DNA from: Psychrobacillus psychrotolerans
GTDB taxonomy: Bacteria; Bacillota; Bacilli; Bacillales_A; Planococcaceae
Assembly: GCF_900115805.1 (NCBI RefSeq)
Contig: NZ_FOXU01000002.1
Location: forward strand, 248,001-312,000
Direction of reading: 5' to 3'
DNA: 64,000 nucleotides
Shown here: positions 9,191 to 16,758 of the stretch, one piece after another
Position numbering within the stretch: position 1 is the first letter of the stretch
Layout of the letters: every line of letters starts with the position of its first letter
Program-made: the position numbers and the translations under genes
The notes under the pieces: model-generated
Databases searched by the model: none
The model's input: the letters and a program-made list of their open reading frames with translations, nothing else
Told to the model about the DNA's origin: nothing

Positions 9191-9934
9191 TTAATTTAGA
9201 ACTTTTACCTTCACTGTTTTACGTCCCCAATTTAGTGCTTCTTGTTTCGTTGGGATGAAAATATCTATTTTATTTCCTTTGATGGCTCCGCCAGTATCAC
9301 CAGCTATCGCTTCTCCATAGCCCTCTACCCATACTTTTGAACCTAATGGAATTACAGTTGGGTCGACAGAAATAACTTTTTGGTTTGGATTAGCTTTTAA
9401 GTTAATACCAGTAGCTGTGATTCCCGAGCAACCAGCACATGACGCAGTATAAGCTGTTGCTGTCATCGTTAACTCTTTTTCAACAGAAGCCGTCGTTTTA
9501 GTCTCTGAAGTTGGAGCATTAGAAGTAACAGAAGTTGTCGTCGTAGCTGCACTTACCTTAGGTTGTATCACCTTTGCTCCATCTAGTACTAATTTATCTC
9601 CCGGTTTGATTAAATCACTAGTTAACTGATTGTTTGTCATTAATTGATTTACAGTCATATTATATTTTTCAGCTATATTAAATAATGTATCACCTGTAAC
9701 AACAACATACGTTTGCACAGCTTCCTCCACTTTTAATTGTTGAGATGGATATATAACTGTTGAATTGAGATCGTTCCATGTTTGTAAATCTTGTACACTT
9801 ACATTCTCCGCTTGAGAAATAGACCAAAGTGTATCACCTTTTTCTACCGTATGAACGCTTGATGCAGACGCTTGACCTGCCGTTCCTACTGATAGTGTTA
9901 CAATTGCGGTTAGTGCAATAATGTGTTTTTTCAT
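9191..9934 (-). CDS. Secreted LysM and 3D-domain cell wall protein (YocH-like)
   Basis: The likely start is ATG at 9934 (247 residues), eleven bases after AAGGAGG; an upstream extension to 10024 has no site. A signal peptide (KKH, then a hydrophobic run to ASA) leads into two LysM peptidoglycan-binding repeats (VHTVEKGDTLWSIS... and YVVVTGDTLFNIAEKY...). A Ser/Thr-rich linker and a C-terminal 3D domain follow, with its three conserved aspartates visible in SVDPTVIPLG, AGDTGGAIKG and KIDIFIP. The 3D fold is related to MltA-type lytic enzymes, so this is probably a secreted muramidase or wall-remodelling enzyme like YocH. It is monocistronic. Confidence 0.88.
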   Translation of the reverse strand: MKKHIIALTAIVTLSVGTAGQASASSVHTVEKGDTLWSISQAENVSVQDLQTWNDLNSTVIYPSQQLKVEEAVQTYVVVTGDTLFNIAEKYNMTVNQLMTNNQLTSDLIKPGDKLVLDGAKVIQPKVSAATTTTSVTSNAPTSETKTTASVEKELTMTATAYTASCAGCSGITATGINLKANPNQKVISVDPTVIPLGSKVWVEGYGEAIAGDTGGAIKGNKIDIFIPTKQEALNWGRKTVKVKVLN

Positions 9935-10063
9935 AAAATGAATTTCCTCCTTTTCACTAACGAGATTCATCATACCACCTATATATGACAGAACCATTGC
10001 ATTCTCATTAGGATGAAATATCATTTAAGTGACAGGATTCTACAAAATGCAACAATTGTAATA

Positions 10064-10678
10064 TTACTTCTTTAATATCCGATCATGCCATTTTGATAAG
10101 ATGAGCAAAGCTAATAGGCAACCAGCTAAAGCTAAACTCATATCCCACTGAGCATCCCACTTATCTCCTTGCATACCTAGAAAGTCTTTAGCAGCCTTAC
10201 TTCCTTTTGTAAGTTTCGTACTCAACCATTCAATAATTTCGTATAAAGCTGCAATGGATAAAATAATACTGGTCGTGCATACAAATAACCAAGCACCTTT
10301 TGTTAACGGGCTAAGGCGTATGAATAATTCTCTCACTACGATTGCAGCAAAACCTTTAAAAAAGTGCCCCATGCGATCGTAATTGTTTCGCTTTAAGTCA
10401 AATTCGTCCTTCACCCAATTAAACAACGGAACCTCAGAATATGTAAAATGCCCCCCTATAAATGTAAGAATACATAAAAAGGCTATGATGAAGTAGGAAA
10501 GCGTGGTAAATCGAAACTTCCTATAAGTTATGACCAGTAAAATTATAGCAATCACACCTGGGCTTACTTCCGCTATCCAGTCAGCATAATCGAATGGTTT
10601 AATAGCTGACCATATTAAAACGACAAGAACAATAACAAATAGGCTAATGTGTATTTTAGAGATAGCTTGAAATCTCAA
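10064..10678 (-). CDS. YjdF-type (DUF2238) membrane protein
   Basis: The protein has about six membrane segments and the DUF2238 hallmarks: DRMGHFFKGFAAIVVRELFIR in the middle, then AALYEIIEWLS and LGMQGDKWDAQWDM near the C-terminus. I place the start at TTG 10678 (about 204 residues), because AAAGGAGG sits seven bases before it; a TTG six codons earlier would overlap that site. E. coli YjdF is a relative. The conserved His, Arg, Glu and Asp in membrane loops hint at an enzymatic or ion-handling role, but function is not established. It is divergent from the YdaT-like gene. Confidence 0.85.
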   Translation of the reverse strand: MRFQAISKIHISLFVIVLVVLIWSAIKPFDYADWIAEVSPGVIAIILLVITYRKFRFTTLSYFIIAFLCILTFIGGHFTYSEVPLFNWVKDEFDLKRNNYDRMGHFFKGFAAIVVRELFIRLSPLTKGAWLFVCTTSIILSIAALYEIIEWLSTKLTKGSKAAKDFLGMQGDKWDAQWDMSLALAGCLLALLILSKWHDRILKK

Positions 10679-10736
10679 CTTCCTCCCTCCTTTCAAATCC
10701 TAGCCTGTCCAAAAATGCATTTGATGATTCAAATAC

Positions 10737-10761
10737 GTTTCAGTCCCTAAGAAACGGGAAA
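10737..10761 (+). promoter_or_regulatory. Candidate sigma-B promoter for the YdaT-like gene
   Basis: GTTTCA, 13 bases, then GGGAAA matches the general stress sigma factor consensus (GTTTAA-N12-15-GGGTAT/GGGAAA). Transcription would begin just before the AAGGAGG ribosome binding site at 10771, leaving a very short leader. The prediction is by eye. Confidence 0.5.
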
Positions 10762-10785
10762 ACGAATGCTAAGGAGGCGTTAAAA

Positions 10786-11151
10786 ATGCCATGGAATAAA
10801 GACGATTATCCCGATTCTATGAAAAATCTAGAAACCGATGTAAGAGAGAAAGCTATTGAGATTGCCAATGCCTTGTTAGAAGATAATTACGAGGAGGGAC
10901 GAGCAATTTCTATCGCTACTTCTCAGGCAAGAATAGCCATCCACGGCGATGAAGAGGAACGTGTTACATATGAAGTTATTTCGCGTGAAACCGACTGGGT
11001 TTTGAGGAAAGCAGACGGTAAACGTTCTATTTTTGTGGAGAAAACGAAAGCAGAATTACTTCAAAAAGCAAAACCATATGTAAATGATCAAAACGGTATT
11101 CTTACTATTTATGAGGAAGATGGATCAATAGAAGATACTCTATATGAATAA
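10786..11151 (+). CDS. YdaT-like DUF2188 protein, probable general stress protein
   Basis: The 121-residue protein has two parts. The first ~55 residues (MPWNKDDYPDSMKNLETDVREKA...) resemble the YdaT/ChaB-like N-terminal domain. The second (YEVISRETDWVLRKADGKRSIFVEKTKAELLQKAKPYV) is a DUF2188 domain, with the typical W-V-x-A-x-G and FxTKxEA-type pattern. B. subtilis YdaT belongs to the SigB general stress regulon, which agrees with the candidate sigma-B promoter directly upstream. The ribosome binding site AAGGAGG is strong and spaced correctly. Molecular function is unknown. Confidence 0.8.
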   Translation: MPWNKDDYPDSMKNLETDVREKAIEIANALLEDNYEEGRAISIATSQARIAIHGDEEERVTYEVISRETDWVLRKADGKRSIFVEKTKAELLQKAKPYVNDQNGILTIYEEDGSIEDTLYE

Positions 11152-11235
11152 ATTAAGTATGTAAGAACAATAAATAATCAAGATATAGTTTCTAGAAAAT
11201 TAATCTATGCTGTATTAAAGAGAGTAATTTACAGT

Positions 11236-11268
11236 CTCCTGAAATCTCAATTTCGGGAGTTTTTTTTA
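11236..11268 (+). terminator. Terminator after YdaT-like gene
   Basis: CTCCTGAAAT pairs with ATTTCGGGAG around a 4-nt loop, then TTTTTTTT. It lies inside a 311-bp gene-free stretch (11152-11462); the remainder holds AT-rich promoter DNA for the transporter gene and nothing else I can identify. Confidence 0.88.
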
Positions 11269-11462
11269 TGAGAGATTCCATGTAATACTCGAGTTAAACT
11301 GAATAGCCCTCTTCTATCTTATTAATTTTCATTTGCACCATCAAAATTCTTCATTTTATCTATGAAAATAATTTTCTCCTCCAAAATTACTATTGAAATC
11401 AATAATAGAATAATATATTATAACCCTATTAGTTTAGTCGGATTTAAAGGGAGGGTATTTAT

Positions 11463-12536
11463 TTGGTACAAATGATTATTACTGGTTTGTTGTGTGGCGC
11501 TTTGTTAGGGTTTGTTATGCAACGAGGAAGATTTTGTTTGACTGGTGGCTTTCGTGATATGTATTTAACGAAAGACAATCGTATGTTCTATGCTTTACTA
11601 ATTGCCATTGCCGTACAAAGTGTAGGTGTTTATACACTTGTCGCACTAGAAGTCATTCAAATTAGCACAGGTACTTTACCGTTATTTGCAATTATTTTGG
11701 GATCATTTATATTTGGTATCGGTATTGTGCTAGCCGGTGGTTGCGCTACTGGAACCTGGTACCGTGCTGGAGAAGGTTTAATAGGCAGTTGGATTGCATT
11801 AGCTGGTTATATACTTATGAGCACAATTATGAAAACAGGCCCACTCAGTCCGTTAAATCAAAAAATCCAACAGCCTCAATTACCAACGAATTCTATGGCA
11901 GATACTCTCGGAATAAACGTTTGGTTTTTAATTGCACTATTACTAGCTGTGGTAGGTTGGATTATTTATAAAGAAGTTACAAAACCAAAAGTAGTTATCC
12001 CAACACTTAAACCAAAAAAAACAGGGTTGGCACACATTTTATTTGAAAAGCGCTGGCATCCATTTTTGACTGCATTATTAGTTGGACTTATTGCAATTCT
12101 CGCTTGGCCATTAAGCTCAGCAACTGGTCGAATCGCAGGTTTAGGCATTACTACTCCTTCCGCAAATATCCTACAATATTTAACTACAGGAGATTTGGCA
12201 TTCATTAACTGGGGAGTATTTTTAGTTCTTGGTATTTTGGTAGGGTCATTTGTTGCCGCTAAAGCCAGCAATGAGTTCCGCTTTAGAATGCCTGATGTAA
12301 AAACAGGATTAACTAGTTTTACTGGCGGTAACTTAATGGGATTTGGAGCAAGCTTGGCAGGTGGTTGTTCCATTGGGAACGGGTTGGTTATGACGGCTCT
12401 AATGACCTGGCAGGGTTGGATCGCATTGATCTTCATGATTCTTGGTACATGGACAGCTGTTTACTTCGTCTTCATTCGTGGAAGAAAGGAAAAGAAAAGT
12501 AAAGCCACTGTTCAAACAAGCATAACAACAGCATAA
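11463..12536 (+). CDS. YeeE/YedE-family sulfur compound (thiosulfate) transporter
   Basis: The 357-residue integral membrane protein has about nine segments and the YeeE/YedE signature cysteines in two internal repeats: FVMQRGRFCLTG near the N-terminus, VLAGGCATGTWYRAGEG, and, in the second half, GASLAGGCSIGNGLVM. E. coli and thermophile YeeE (TsuA) import thiosulfate through such relayed cysteines. The start is a TTG seven bases after GGGAGGG. The next gene, a TusA-like sulfur carrier, follows after 16 bp and is the usual partner (YeeD), so the pair probably imports and hands on thiosulfate sulfur for cysteine synthesis or tRNA thiolation. Confidence 0.9.
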   Translation: MVQMIITGLLCGALLGFVMQRGRFCLTGGFRDMYLTKDNRMFYALLIAIAVQSVGVYTLVALEVIQISTGTLPLFAIILGSFIFGIGIVLAGGCATGTWYRAGEGLIGSWIALAGYILMSTIMKTGPLSPLNQKIQQPQLPTNSMADTLGINVWFLIALLLAVVGWIIYKEVTKPKVVIPTLKPKKTGLAHILFEKRWHPFLTALLVGLIAILAWPLSSATGRIAGLGITTPSANILQYLTTGDLAFINWGVFLVLGILVGSFVAAKASNEFRFRMPDVKTGLTSFTGGNLMGFGASLAGGCSIGNGLVMTALMTWQGWIALIFMILGTWTAVYFVFIRGRKEKKSKATVQTSITTA

Positions 12537-12552
12537 AGAAGGAGTGTCATAC

Positions 12553-12777
12553 ATGAAAAAAGTATTAGGTGTCATGGGAATGGTTTGTCCCTTCCCTTTA
12601 GTAGAAGCAAAAGAAGCAATCGCAGAGTTAAGCTCAGGAGATGAACTAGTAATAGAATTTGATTGTACACAAGCTACAGATACAATTCCTCGTTGGGCTG
12701 CGGAAGAAGGGCATAACGTTACTAACTATGAACAGGTTGGCGATGCCGCATGGACAATAACTGTTCAAAAGAAATAA
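12553..12777 (+). CDS. TusA/YeeD-like sulfur carrier protein
   Basis: I chose the ATG at 12553 (74 residues) because AAGGAG lies eight bases upstream; a GTG three codons earlier overlaps that site. The protein matches the SirA/TusA/YeeD fold: VMGMVCPFPLVEAKEAIAEL carries the Cys-Pro-x-Pro motif whose cysteine holds the persulfide. A central LVIEFDCTQATDTIPRWAAEEGH and a final strand WTITVQKK follow. It should accept sulfur from the adjacent transporter and deliver it in the cytoplasm. It is cotranscribed with the YeeE/YedE gene. Confidence 0.9.
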   Translation: MKKVLGVMGMVCPFPLVEAKEAIAELSSGDELVIEFDCTQATDTIPRWAAEEGHNVTNYEQVGDAAWTITVQKK

Positions 12778-12887
12778 TAAACCGAACAATAAGACATTCG
12801 GTTCAGTAATTTCAAAATCTGTTTCTATCGTATCGAAGTGAAGTGTTACGAACAGACGTTTGGATCTATTAATACCGATAATTTTTT

Positions 12888-12930
12888 GAGAGGCTAGACG
12901 TGACTAACATCATGTCCAGCCTCTCTTTTC
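12888..12930 (+). terminator. Terminator after the sulfur transport operon
   Basis: GAGAGGCT pairs with AGCCTCTC, enclosing CGTGACTAACATCATGTCC, then a T-rich tract. The enclosed core resembles the one at 8610-8648. A short ACCGAA/TTCGGT hairpin lies earlier, at 12781-12803. Confidence 0.75.
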
Positions 12931-12960
12931 TCGGTGATATTATGGACTTTTACAGGAAGT

Positions 12961-13740
12961 CTATTTTAAATAAAAGATACCTCCGTTTATAACTTCGATC
13001 TTTATCCGCGCTTCATACTGTTGTTCCAGTGCTGTTTTTTCCATCTCGTAGCTCTCAGGTCTTACCTCCACACCTTCATAGAAGAATTCTAGCACCCGCA
13101 TATCTCGTTGCCATCTTTTTTTCGCTTGCTCAGCCCACGAATGGTCGTCCTGCTGAATCGCATTTTCAACTACTCCATCTAAACGCTCTAAACCGCGATT
13201 TGGTTTAATAACATAAGGTAGTAAAAAGGCATTTGGTGGCATAGAAGGAGCAATATTCATCTCGTTTAAAGAAGTATGAAAGTTGGATATTATATTGCCA
13301 TTCATCAAGTTAATACCAAGGGAATGAAGTAATTCTTTTGTTTGATTGCTGTAATAGGATACTTTATAATTCACTCCTAGCCATGGAGTAAGTATTGGTC
13401 GGTTAATGGTTCCCTCTACCTGCTCAAACATTTGGATAAAAGAACCCATATCATGCGTCACTTGAAAAAGTTGACTCAAACGCGGTGATCCAAAATGCAC
13501 TAACTCGCCCTTAATATTCTCAGTCAACTTTGTTTGATCCGTTATTAATGTAAGCTGTGCCGGACAAGGTACTCCACCAGTAGTTTCTACATATTGCCAA
13601 TAGTAAGGCCTATTCATAATGCGTTTATCCATATCTATTGTCAGCTGAACTGTGAGATAATGATCCGTATCATTTACAAACTGACAATTATTTTCCAAGA
13701 AAAAAGTTCTTAAATATTGCTGAACCTGTTGTGGGTACAT
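12961..13740 (-). CDS. yqhG: YqhG family protein
   Basis: The 259-residue cytoplasmic protein begins MYPQQVQQYLRTFFLENNCQF and contains the long beta-rich body typical of YqhG: TVQLTIDMDKRIMNRPYYWQYVE, then GELVHFGSPRLSQLFQ and a Glu-rich C-terminus. I recognise it mainly from the pairing, because in Bacillus yqhH (SNF2 helicase) is followed by yqhG. Here the gene starts 26 bp after the helicase stop, and the two should be cotranscribed. Function is not established; a helper role for the helicase is inference. Confidence 0.82.
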   Translation of the reverse strand: MYPQQVQQYLRTFFLENNCQFVNDTDHYLTVQLTIDMDKRIMNRPYYWQYVETTGGVPCPAQLTLITDQTKLTENIKGELVHFGSPRLSQLFQVTHDMGSFIQMFEQVEGTINRPILTPWLGVNYKVSYYSNQTKELLHSLGINLMNGNIISNFHTSLNEMNIAPSMPPNAFLLPYVIKPNRGLERLDGVVENAIQQDDHSWAEQAKKRWQRDMRVLEFFYEGVEVRPESYEMEKTALEQQYEARIKIEVINGGIFYLK

Positions 13741-13766
13741 ATATATCCTCCTTTACATGTCCCCGT

Positions 13767-15299
13767 TTAAATCGTCTGTTTGAAAGCGGACAATATATCA
13801 TCTAAATCACCTACGACCTTTTCGAAAACATCAATTTTTTTGTAAAGTAGTTGCAATATATCTATCTCAATCGTGTTATCAATAGCTAAATTGTAAATAT
13901 GAACATCATGTTCTTGCCCTAGCCGGTGCACACGCCCAATACGTTGTTCCAATTTCATTGGATTCCATGGTAGATCATAATTTATCACATGGTGACAAAA
14001 CTGGAGGTTTATCCCCTCTCCACCTGATTCCGTTGCTATTAATACTTGCGCGTGTTCCTTGAATAAATGCTTCATATAATCTCGTTTATTTTTATTGAAT
14101 TTCCCATTAAAAAGCACGCTTGTAATACCTTTTGTGTGTAAAAACCACTGCAAGTATGCTTGACTTGCTTTATATTCCGTAAAAATAATTACTTTATCCT
14201 GAGCTTTAGATACTATCTCCAATGCTTTCTCTGCTTTTGAGTTTATATCTAATGCCATTAACTTTTGCATAACATATTCTACAGAATTATTTTCCTCTAA
14301 ACTTGTACAATTTTGCCGCATTTTATTTAATGTAAGAAATGTCGCCTCCTTGCTGCTACACATTTCCTTCTGTAGTGTAATCATCGAAAAAGCTCCTGAA
14401 AAAACAGGAGAAATATTCTTCAAGTCTAAGATTAGTTCATACACTTCTTTTTCTTCCGCTGTAAACTGTATGGGAATAATATTCACTTGACGATTCGTCC
14501 ATTCTATCCCCGTGTCTTGTCTTCGGTTTCGGACCATCACTTGGTTTACCAGCTCTTTCAGGTAGTCATCATGCTCTAAATCATGCTTGCTTGCAGAGAA
14601 CGCTGATTGAAACGTCTCATAATTTCCTAGGTGTCCAGGTTTTAATAGTGAAATAAGATTAAATAGTTCAAACACATCATTTTGAACAGGAGTAGCAGTT
14701 AACAATAAGCAAAATTTCTTCTTTAAACTTTGCACAAACTCGTAGATTTTAGTTTTGTGGTTTTTTAACTTATGTGCTTCATCAATAATGATCATGTCAT
14801 AATCCTGTGCAAAGATAAGTTCTCTATGAGGACTTTTTTTGGCGGTATCCATACTCAGAACAACAACTTCACAATGTTCTAAAGGAGTATTTTTCTTATA
14901 AGCTACAGCGGGTATATAAAACTTATAATGCAGCTCCTCCACCCATTGATTGATAAGTGAAGCGGGAGCCAATATTAAAGCCTTCTTTACTAGCCCACGA
15001 ACTAAATACTCTTTCAATATCAAGCCAGCTTCTATGGTTTTACCAAGTCCCACCTCATCAGCCAAAATTGCTTTTCCATTCATTCTTTCAATAACTGTTT
15101 CTGCAACCTTTAATTGATGTTCAAGTGGCTTTAAATTAGTTAAATACTTCGGAGATTGAAGTCCTGTGAACTCCGTGATTAAGTTATTTTGCGCAATATG
15201 ATAGCTCATATTATAAAATGTCCAATTATCCCACGGTTCAATACCTTCTAATCGTTTAGTCAAACCATCTGCCCATTCCGATGACTTTTCTATAATCAT
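13767..15299 (-). CDS. yqhH: SNF2-family DNA-dependent ATPase/helicase YqhH
   Basis: The start is placed at ATG 15299 (510 residues), with GAGGTG about six bases upstream; a TTG 39 bp earlier has no site. The protein shows the full set of SNF2 motifs: Walker A ADEVGLGKT (81-88), motif II MIIIDEAHKLKN, motif III LLLTATPVQND, motif IV-V KVIIFTEYKASQ and ATESGGEGINLQFC, and motif VI QRIGRVHRLGQ. The core resembles the RapA/HepA-like branch and lacks large accessory domains. It probably remodels protein-DNA complexes or acts in repair. The first gene of the yqhH-yqhG unit. Confidence 0.92.
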   Translation of the reverse strand: MIIEKSSEWADGLTKRLEGIEPWDNWTFYNMSYHIAQNNLITEFTGLQSPKYLTNLKPLEHQLKVAETVIERMNGKAILADEVGLGKTIEAGLILKEYLVRGLVKKALILAPASLINQWVEELHYKFYIPAVAYKKNTPLEHCEVVVLSMDTAKKSPHRELIFAQDYDMIIIDEAHKLKNHKTKIYEFVQSLKKKFCLLLTATPVQNDVFELFNLISLLKPGHLGNYETFQSAFSASKHDLEHDDYLKELVNQVMVRNRRQDTGIEWTNRQVNIIPIQFTAEEKEVYELILDLKNISPVFSGAFSMITLQKEMCSSKEATFLTLNKMRQNCTSLEENNSVEYVMQKLMALDINSKAEKALEIVSKAQDKVIIFTEYKASQAYLQWFLHTKGITSVLFNGKFNKNKRDYMKHLFKEHAQVLIATESGGEGINLQFCHHVINYDLPWNPMKLEQRIGRVHRLGQEHDVHIYNLAIDNTIEIDILQLLYKKIDVFEKVVGDLDDILSAFKQTI

Positions 15300-15564
15300 T
15301 TCCATCACCTCAGAATACTTTTCCTTAGGATGTCCCAAAATTAGAAGTGTATGATTAAGTTTCTAAATAAAGAGAAAATGACTTAACAACCCTTTAGACA
15401 CGCGATGTTTCTGGAAATCTAATTGAAAAAATAACCTAGAAAATCTACTGTTTTAGAAACTAATTTATTTTTTTCATAAAAAACTATTGCCTTTCTAGTT
15501 AATAATGCTATATAATATAAAAGTCGCAAATGATTTGGAACTTATCCAGTCAATTGTTAATCAC

Positions 15565-15657
15565 GGAGGAATACCCAAGTTCGGCTGAAGGGATCGGTCT
15601 TGAAAACCGACAGGCGGGTCATACCGCGCGGGGGTTCGAATCCCTCTTCCTCCTCCA
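15565..15657 (+). tRNA. tRNA-Ser (anticodon TGA)
   Basis: This is a class II tRNA with a long variable arm. The 7-bp acceptor is GGAGGAA/TTCCTCC, the anticodon loop CTTGAAA has TGA at 15601-15603, the T loop is TTCGAAT and CCA is encoded. The discriminator base is T (15654) where tRNA-Ser normally has G. Confidence 0.95.
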
Positions 15658-15690
15658 TTTTTATTTTATTGTTGGTAGTTGTAATTTTTT

Positions 15691-15783
15691 ATTGTCGCGG
15701 GTGGAGCGAATCGCTTTACGAAGAAAGCGATTAACACCGATGCAGGCGTCAGCCGAAGCAGGTGTCCTACTTTTCTTGAGCGC
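15691..15783 (+). other. Structured tRNA-spacer element with a truncated tRNA-fMet 5' end
   Basis: ATTGTCGCGGGTGGAGC (15691-15707) nearly repeats the start of the tRNA-fMet gene and its flank at 15810-15827, lacking one G. It is followed by a perfect hairpin, AATCGCTTT-ACGAAG-AAAGCGATT (15709-15732), and a second foldback, AACACC...GGTGT (15732-15766), with inner GC pairs. No ORF of note is present. Confidence 0.55.
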
Positions 15784-15814
15784 AGTATCATGGTGTTTGT
15801 AAGTATATTATTGT

Positions 15815-15889
<75 letters not shown>

Positions 15890-15892
15890 AAT

Positions 15893-15968
15893 GGTCCCGT
15901 GGTGTAGCGGTTAACATGCCTGCCTGTCACGCAGGAGATCGCCGGTTCGATCCCGGTCGGGACCGCCA
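15893..15968 (+). tRNA. tRNA-Asp (anticodon GTC)
   Basis: A 76-nt cloverleaf begins GGTCCCG and ends CGGGACC-G-CCA, with anticodon loop CTGTCAC and T loop TTCGATC. It lies only three bases after tRNA-fMet. Confidence 0.97.
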
Positions 15969-15995
15969 TTTTTTAATTTTGAGATTTTGAGATTG

Positions 15996-16107
15996 GTGAT
16001 AAGCAAGAAGGTCGAGGAAGCGATTGAGTGATGGAAGGAGCGTACTAAAGTACGTGACTAACTGAACGAATGAAGCTGACAAAGAGATTCGCAGCTTAGC
16101 ACAATCG
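15996..16107 (+). other. Structured tRNA-spacer element between tRNA-Asp and tRNA-Phe
   Basis: The ~110-nt spacer contains GTGATAAGC (15996-16004), complementary with one mismatch to GCTTAGCAC (16094-16102). It also has CGATTG (16021-16026) complementary to CAATCG (16102-16107), and a perfect CGTACT-AA-AGTACG hairpin (16041-16054). The two long-range pairings overlap and would exclude each other or form a pseudoknot-like arrangement. Confidence 0.4.
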
Positions 16108-16112
16108 AAGTT

Positions 16113-16188
16113 GGCTCAGTAGCTCAGTCGGTAGAGCAAAGGACTGAAAATCCTTGTGTCGGCGGTTCGATTCCGTCCTGAGCCACCA
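16113..16188 (+). tRNA. tRNA-Phe (anticodon GAA)
   Basis: A 76-nt cloverleaf has acceptor GGCTCAG/CTGAGCC, anticodon loop CTGAAAA, T loop TTCGATT and encoded CCA. Confidence 0.97.
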
Positions 16189-16194
16189 TATTAT

Positions 16195-16265
16195 GCGGGT
16201 GTAGTTTAGTGGTAAAACCTCAGCCTTCCAAGCTGATGATGAGAGTTCGATTCTCTTCACCCGCT
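16195..16265 (+). tRNA. tRNA-Gly (anticodon TCC), CCA not encoded
   Basis: The acceptor GCGGGTG/CACCCGC, anticodon loop CTTCCAA and T loop TTCGATT are clear. The discriminator T is followed by TCT, so CCA must be added after transcription, unlike the four other tRNAs here. Confidence 0.95.
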
Positions 16266-16275
16266 TCTTAATTGC

Positions 16276-16315
16276 AGAAGACCTATTGATCATTTGATCA
16301 ATAGGTCTTCTTTTA
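16276..16315. terminator. Bidirectional terminator between tRNA block and tlp
   Basis: GAAGACCTATTGATCA pairs with TGATCAATAGGTCTTC around TT, with a T tract on the plus strand. It ends the tRNA transcript and also sits at the 3' end of tlp. Confidence 0.85.
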
Positions 16316-16543
16316 TTATTTATTTCTATTTTCTGCTTCATCTAATATTTCTTTTCGGAAACCTTCGATACTTTCTTTTCGACGCTCATTCTTCTCCCGG
16401 ATGGCTTCCTGATTATTTCCAATGGTGTGTTCCATTGTCTCTTCGGCAGCCTCCATATTTTCAATTGTATTCTTCACCATTTTTTTCAGTTTTTTCGCAT
16501 TATCTGATCGGTCATCTGGGTTAGGTTTATTGGTATTAGTCAC
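16316..16543 (-). CDS. tlp: Small acid-soluble spore protein Tlp
   Basis: The 75-residue hydrophilic helical protein matches Tlp: NPDDRSDNAKKLKKMVKNTIENMEAAEETME near the start and a KNERRKESIEGFRKEILDE C-terminal half. B. subtilis Tlp has the same NPDDRSDN and ENIEEAE segments. Tlp is made in the developing forespore under sigma-G and accumulates in dormant spores. The start is a GTG seven bases after AAGGAGG. The gene is the best single indicator that this organism forms endospores. Confidence 0.92.
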   Translation of the reverse strand: MTNTNKPNPDDRSDNAKKLKKMVKNTIENMEAAEETMEHTIGNNQEAIREKNERRKESIEGFRKEILDEAENRNK

Positions 16544-16641
16544 TTCAATTCCTCCTTGTTATTTCACACATAATTTATCGTCTCCTATATTTCTAAAATT
16601 ATTCAGAGGTGGGTAAATCATAGGTAATTTTGTTAAAAATC

Positions 16642-16676
16642 AAAAAAAGCTTGGAGGAGCACTTCCAGGCTTTTTC
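16642..16676 (-). terminator. Terminator of PAS chemoreceptor gene
   Basis: On the minus strand AAGCCTGGAA pairs with TCCAAGCTT around a short loop and is followed by TTTTTT. Confidence 0.75.
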
Positions 16677-16758
16677 CTATCTTCGTTAACTACATGGGGA
16701 ACAAAGTACATATGCAGTTAAATGTCGCTAAAGGCTTCAGGAGTTGGAGATATTGACT

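Noticed and set aside
11741-12436. Open frames in other phases inside the YeeE/YedE transporter gene, including a 156-residue antisense frame
   Set aside because: They are shadows of the membrane protein's codon use and have no ribosome binding site.
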